Below are positions 5,902 to 7,223 of a stretch of DNA of 7,223 bases, piece after piece. Position 1 is the stretch's first letter. The number at the start of each line of letters is the position of its first letter. The stretch is from Candidatus Sulfopaludibacter sp. SbA3 (GTDB lineage Bacteria; Acidobacteriota; Terriglobia; Bryobacterales; Bryobacteraceae). Location of the stretch: positions 1-7,223 of the forward strand of contig CAMAUG010000202.1 of the NCBI GenBank assembly GCA_945861255.1, read 5' to 3'. A program made the translations under genes and the position numbers. The notes below the pieces were generated by a model. That model made no database searches. It saw nothing but the letters and a program-made list of their open reading frames with translations, and had not been told where the DNA came from.

Positions 5902-6501
5902 ATGCGACATATGCGGGGTCTCTTCACGGGATTCAGTCTGTTTGCCTTTTGCTGGCTCGTTGCCGGTGAGGACTCGGCTTTGGACCTCTGCGACCTGATA
6001 AATCGCCCGCAAGCGTTCGACGGCAAGCGGGTCACCGTGCGAGCTTCATATCGGTATGGATTTGAATGGCAGGAGATCTACTGTCTTCAATGCCGTCATG
6101 TCGCGAAGGTCTGGCTCGCGATTCCACCGGAACTCCCGAAAGCTGTGCAGAAGAGCCTTAACCGGCTGCCAAAGAACCAAGGCACGGTCAACGCTACGTT
6201 GACTGGGACCTTTCATGGATCCCGGTCGGCTTTCGGCGACGGTGGTTATCAGTATCAGTTGGATCTGGAGCGCCTGGAACAGGTAAACGTAGTATCGAAG
6301 AGTGGATCCGTCCCCGACGCCCTCCGAGATCGTGAACGCGCCAAGCTCTGCCAAGGCCGGTTGCAGAGTCCAGCGCGCGAAGCGCATCCAAGGAAGGAAG
6401 GTCCGGCAGCAAGGAATCTACTATTGCCCGGGCCAGACGCCGACGGCGGGCAGCGCGTTCCCCAACAACCGGTGGGCGGCGGGTTCGGGCGTGAACTATG
6501 A
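5902..6501 (+). CDS. Exported small protein, candidate immunity partner; 3' end scrambled
   Basis: The open frame encodes 199 residues. A signal peptide is clear (MRHMRGLF, hydrophobic core to about residue 20, probable cut at VAG-ED near 22), with no lipobox. The mature part has DLCDLINRPQAFDGKRVTVR, a CLQC pair (C61, C64), WLAIPPELPKAV and a closing strand near GGYQYQLDLERLEQVNVV. The 'N-x-x-x-x-D-G-K-R-V-x-V-R' opening followed by beta-strands resembles a recurrent acidobacterial secreted family, perhaps OB-fold-like. Natural coding seems to end near residue 150 (DALRDRERAKLCQ, about 6350). The last 50 residues are an out-of-frame reading of the following Rhs fragment, so the original stop codon appears lost. 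Position and coupling to the Rhs tip make an immunity role plausible, and the signal peptide would place protection in the periplasm. It could equally be an unrelated cargo gene. Confidence 0.6.
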   Translation: MRHMRGLFTGFSLFAFCWLVAGEDSALDLCDLINRPQAFDGKRVTVRASYRYGFEWQEIYCLQCRHVAKVWLAIPPELPKAVQKSLNRLPKNQGTVNATLTGTFHGSRSAFGDGGYQYQLDLERLEQVNVVSKSGSVPDALRDRERAKLCQGRLQSPAREAHPRKEGPAARNLLLPGPDADGGQRVPQQPVGGGFGREL

Positions 6502-7135
6502 CCTCTCCGGCAACCAGACGGCCATCACATCGCCGGCGCGCACGTTCGCCTATGACGCGGAGAACAGGCAGAAGACGGCTGTGGTGGGCGGCGTGACGAC
6601 CACGTACACCTACGATGGGGACGGACGCCGCGTGCAGAAGACCGTAGGCGCGACAACAACGGTATTCGTGTACGACGCCATGGGGCAGTTGGCGGCGGAG
6701 TACGGCGGTCCGGCGAATCCGCTCAGCGGGACGACGTATCTGACCGACGATCATCTGGGGTCGACGCGGATGGTGACGAACTCGGCCGGGAGCGCGATCA
6801 AGCGCTACGACTACGCACCGTTTGGCGAGGAAATCACCACCGGTATGGGCGGCCGCGTGGCTCCCTTCCCCACCACCGCCGACGCCTATCCGGACATAAC
6901 ACCCGATGGCGTTAGCAACAAGTTCACCTCCCAAGAACGGGATGCCGAATCGGGCCTGGATTCCTTCCAAGCCCGCTACTACAGTTCCGCGCAAGGTAGG
7001 TTTACGTCACCGGACGAATGGGCGGGCGGAATCGTAGACGCATACTCAGGTCGCGCGGTCGGTACTCCAGGACCGCTGCCGTATGCCGATATCGGCGATC
7101 CGCAGACGCTTAATAAGTCAGTAGTGTCCGGCTAA
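6302..7135 (+). pseudogene. Rhs fragment with YD repeats and core, truncated at both ends
   Basis: The open frame from a GTG at 6302 gives 277 residues, but recognisable Rhs sequence begins only around 6400-6480 (FPNNRWAAGSGVNYDLSGNQ). It continues with FAYDAENRQ, TYTYDGDGRRVQKT, VFVYDAMGQLAAEYG, YLTDDHLGSTRMV and YDYAPFGEEI, all standard YD-repeat and core landmarks that build the Rhs shell. The core motif ERDAESGLD lies at 6935-6961. The frame then reads ALPYADI-like sequence (PYADIGDPQTLNK), and at 7117/7118 the expected Tyr-rich continuation toward NNPL and DPxG is replaced by SVVSG and a stop. The N-terminal bulk and the toxin tip are both missing and the frame begins inside the preceding gene, so this is almost certainly a non-functional remnant or recombination substrate. 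Confidence 0.7.
6935..7015 (+). repeat. Second copy of the Rhs core motif (first copy at 5040-5120)
   Basis: These 27 codons align without gaps to 5040-5120. By hand count they share 57 of 81 bases and 21 of 27 residues, with most differences at third positions. The two copies are therefore old homologues from different Rhs lineages rather than a recent duplication. Such paired cores flanking a tip are the usual substrate for tip exchange. Confidence 0.7.
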
Positions 7136-7223
7136 CCGTAACTGGATGGGCGGCAAGCCATAGCAGCACAGGCTGTTAAGTCGTGTTTTGGGATTTTTCG
7201 ATTTGAAAGTTCCGGATCGATTT
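7118..7223. mobile_element. Possible insertion-sequence end interrupting the Rhs fragment
   Basis: Rhs homology stops at 7117. The next bases, CAGTAGTGTCCGGCTAACCG (7119-7138), are of the kind found at insertion-sequence termini, and the following 85 bases contain no coding start that I can support. No transposase or matching inverted end is inside the window, so the element family, and even its presence, are inference from the abrupt break in a conserved motif. Confidence 0.3.

Noticed and set aside
6194..6994. Minus-strand open frame of 266 codons opposite the second Rhs fragment
   Set aside because: It is Arg/Gly/His-rich without motifs, and the opposite strand shows unmistakable YD repeats.
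1..7223. CRISPR array, tRNA or rRNA genes, phage structural genes
   Set aside because: No regularly spaced direct repeats, no cloverleaf-like segments and no recognisable phage products were found on reading either strand.

Overview
The window looks like a G+C-rich chromosomal segment of an acidobacterium, probably of the Bryobacterales/Solibacter group. This is inferred from gene content: an acidobacterial-type GWxTD-domain protein, a carboxypeptidase-regulatory-domain outer-membrane protein, and Rhs fragments of the style common in that group. All supported genes lie on the + strand. I see no tRNA, rRNA or CRISPR array, and no gene-free stretch longer than 300 bases.

Left part (1-4971), apparently resident chromosome: a probable 3' tip of an upstream gene ends at 46. 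It is followed at short spacing by a DUF1801-family protein (52-564) and a single-pass membrane protein with a SPOR-like domain (573-1322). A 143-base intergenic stretch follows, with a small hairpin, a C-rich/G-poor tract that could be a Rho-entry region, and a possible promoter. Next come an exported GWxTD-domain protein (1466-3130) and an exported protein with a carboxypeptidase-regulatory-like domain and a predicted outer-membrane beta-barrel ending in Phe (3187-4971). The SPOR, GWxTD and barrel genes all point to the cell envelope, but their exact jobs are unknown.

Right part (4972-7223), mosaic accessory DNA: an orphan Rhs tip (4983-5891) begins only 11 bases after the barrel gene stops. 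It has a conserved Rhs core ending in DPAGL, joined to a variable C-terminal domain with an HEGRH zincin-type motif. A small gene with a signal peptide (5902-6501) follows; its strong ribosome-binding site overlaps the tip's stop codon. This pair has the layout of a toxin tip and immunity partner, though the partner could instead be a common acidobacterial secreted family. The 3' end of the partner gene runs out of frame into a second, unrelated Rhs fragment (about 6400-7117). That fragment carries YD repeats and a core but has lost its own C-terminal toxin region, and it stops abruptly inside a conserved motif at 7117/7118. The sequence after that point is non-coding as far as visible and may be the end of an insertion sequence.

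The best candidate for something new is the 4983-6350 module: an Rhs tip with a putative metallopeptidase-type toxin domain and a translationally coupled exported partner, embedded in Rhs debris.
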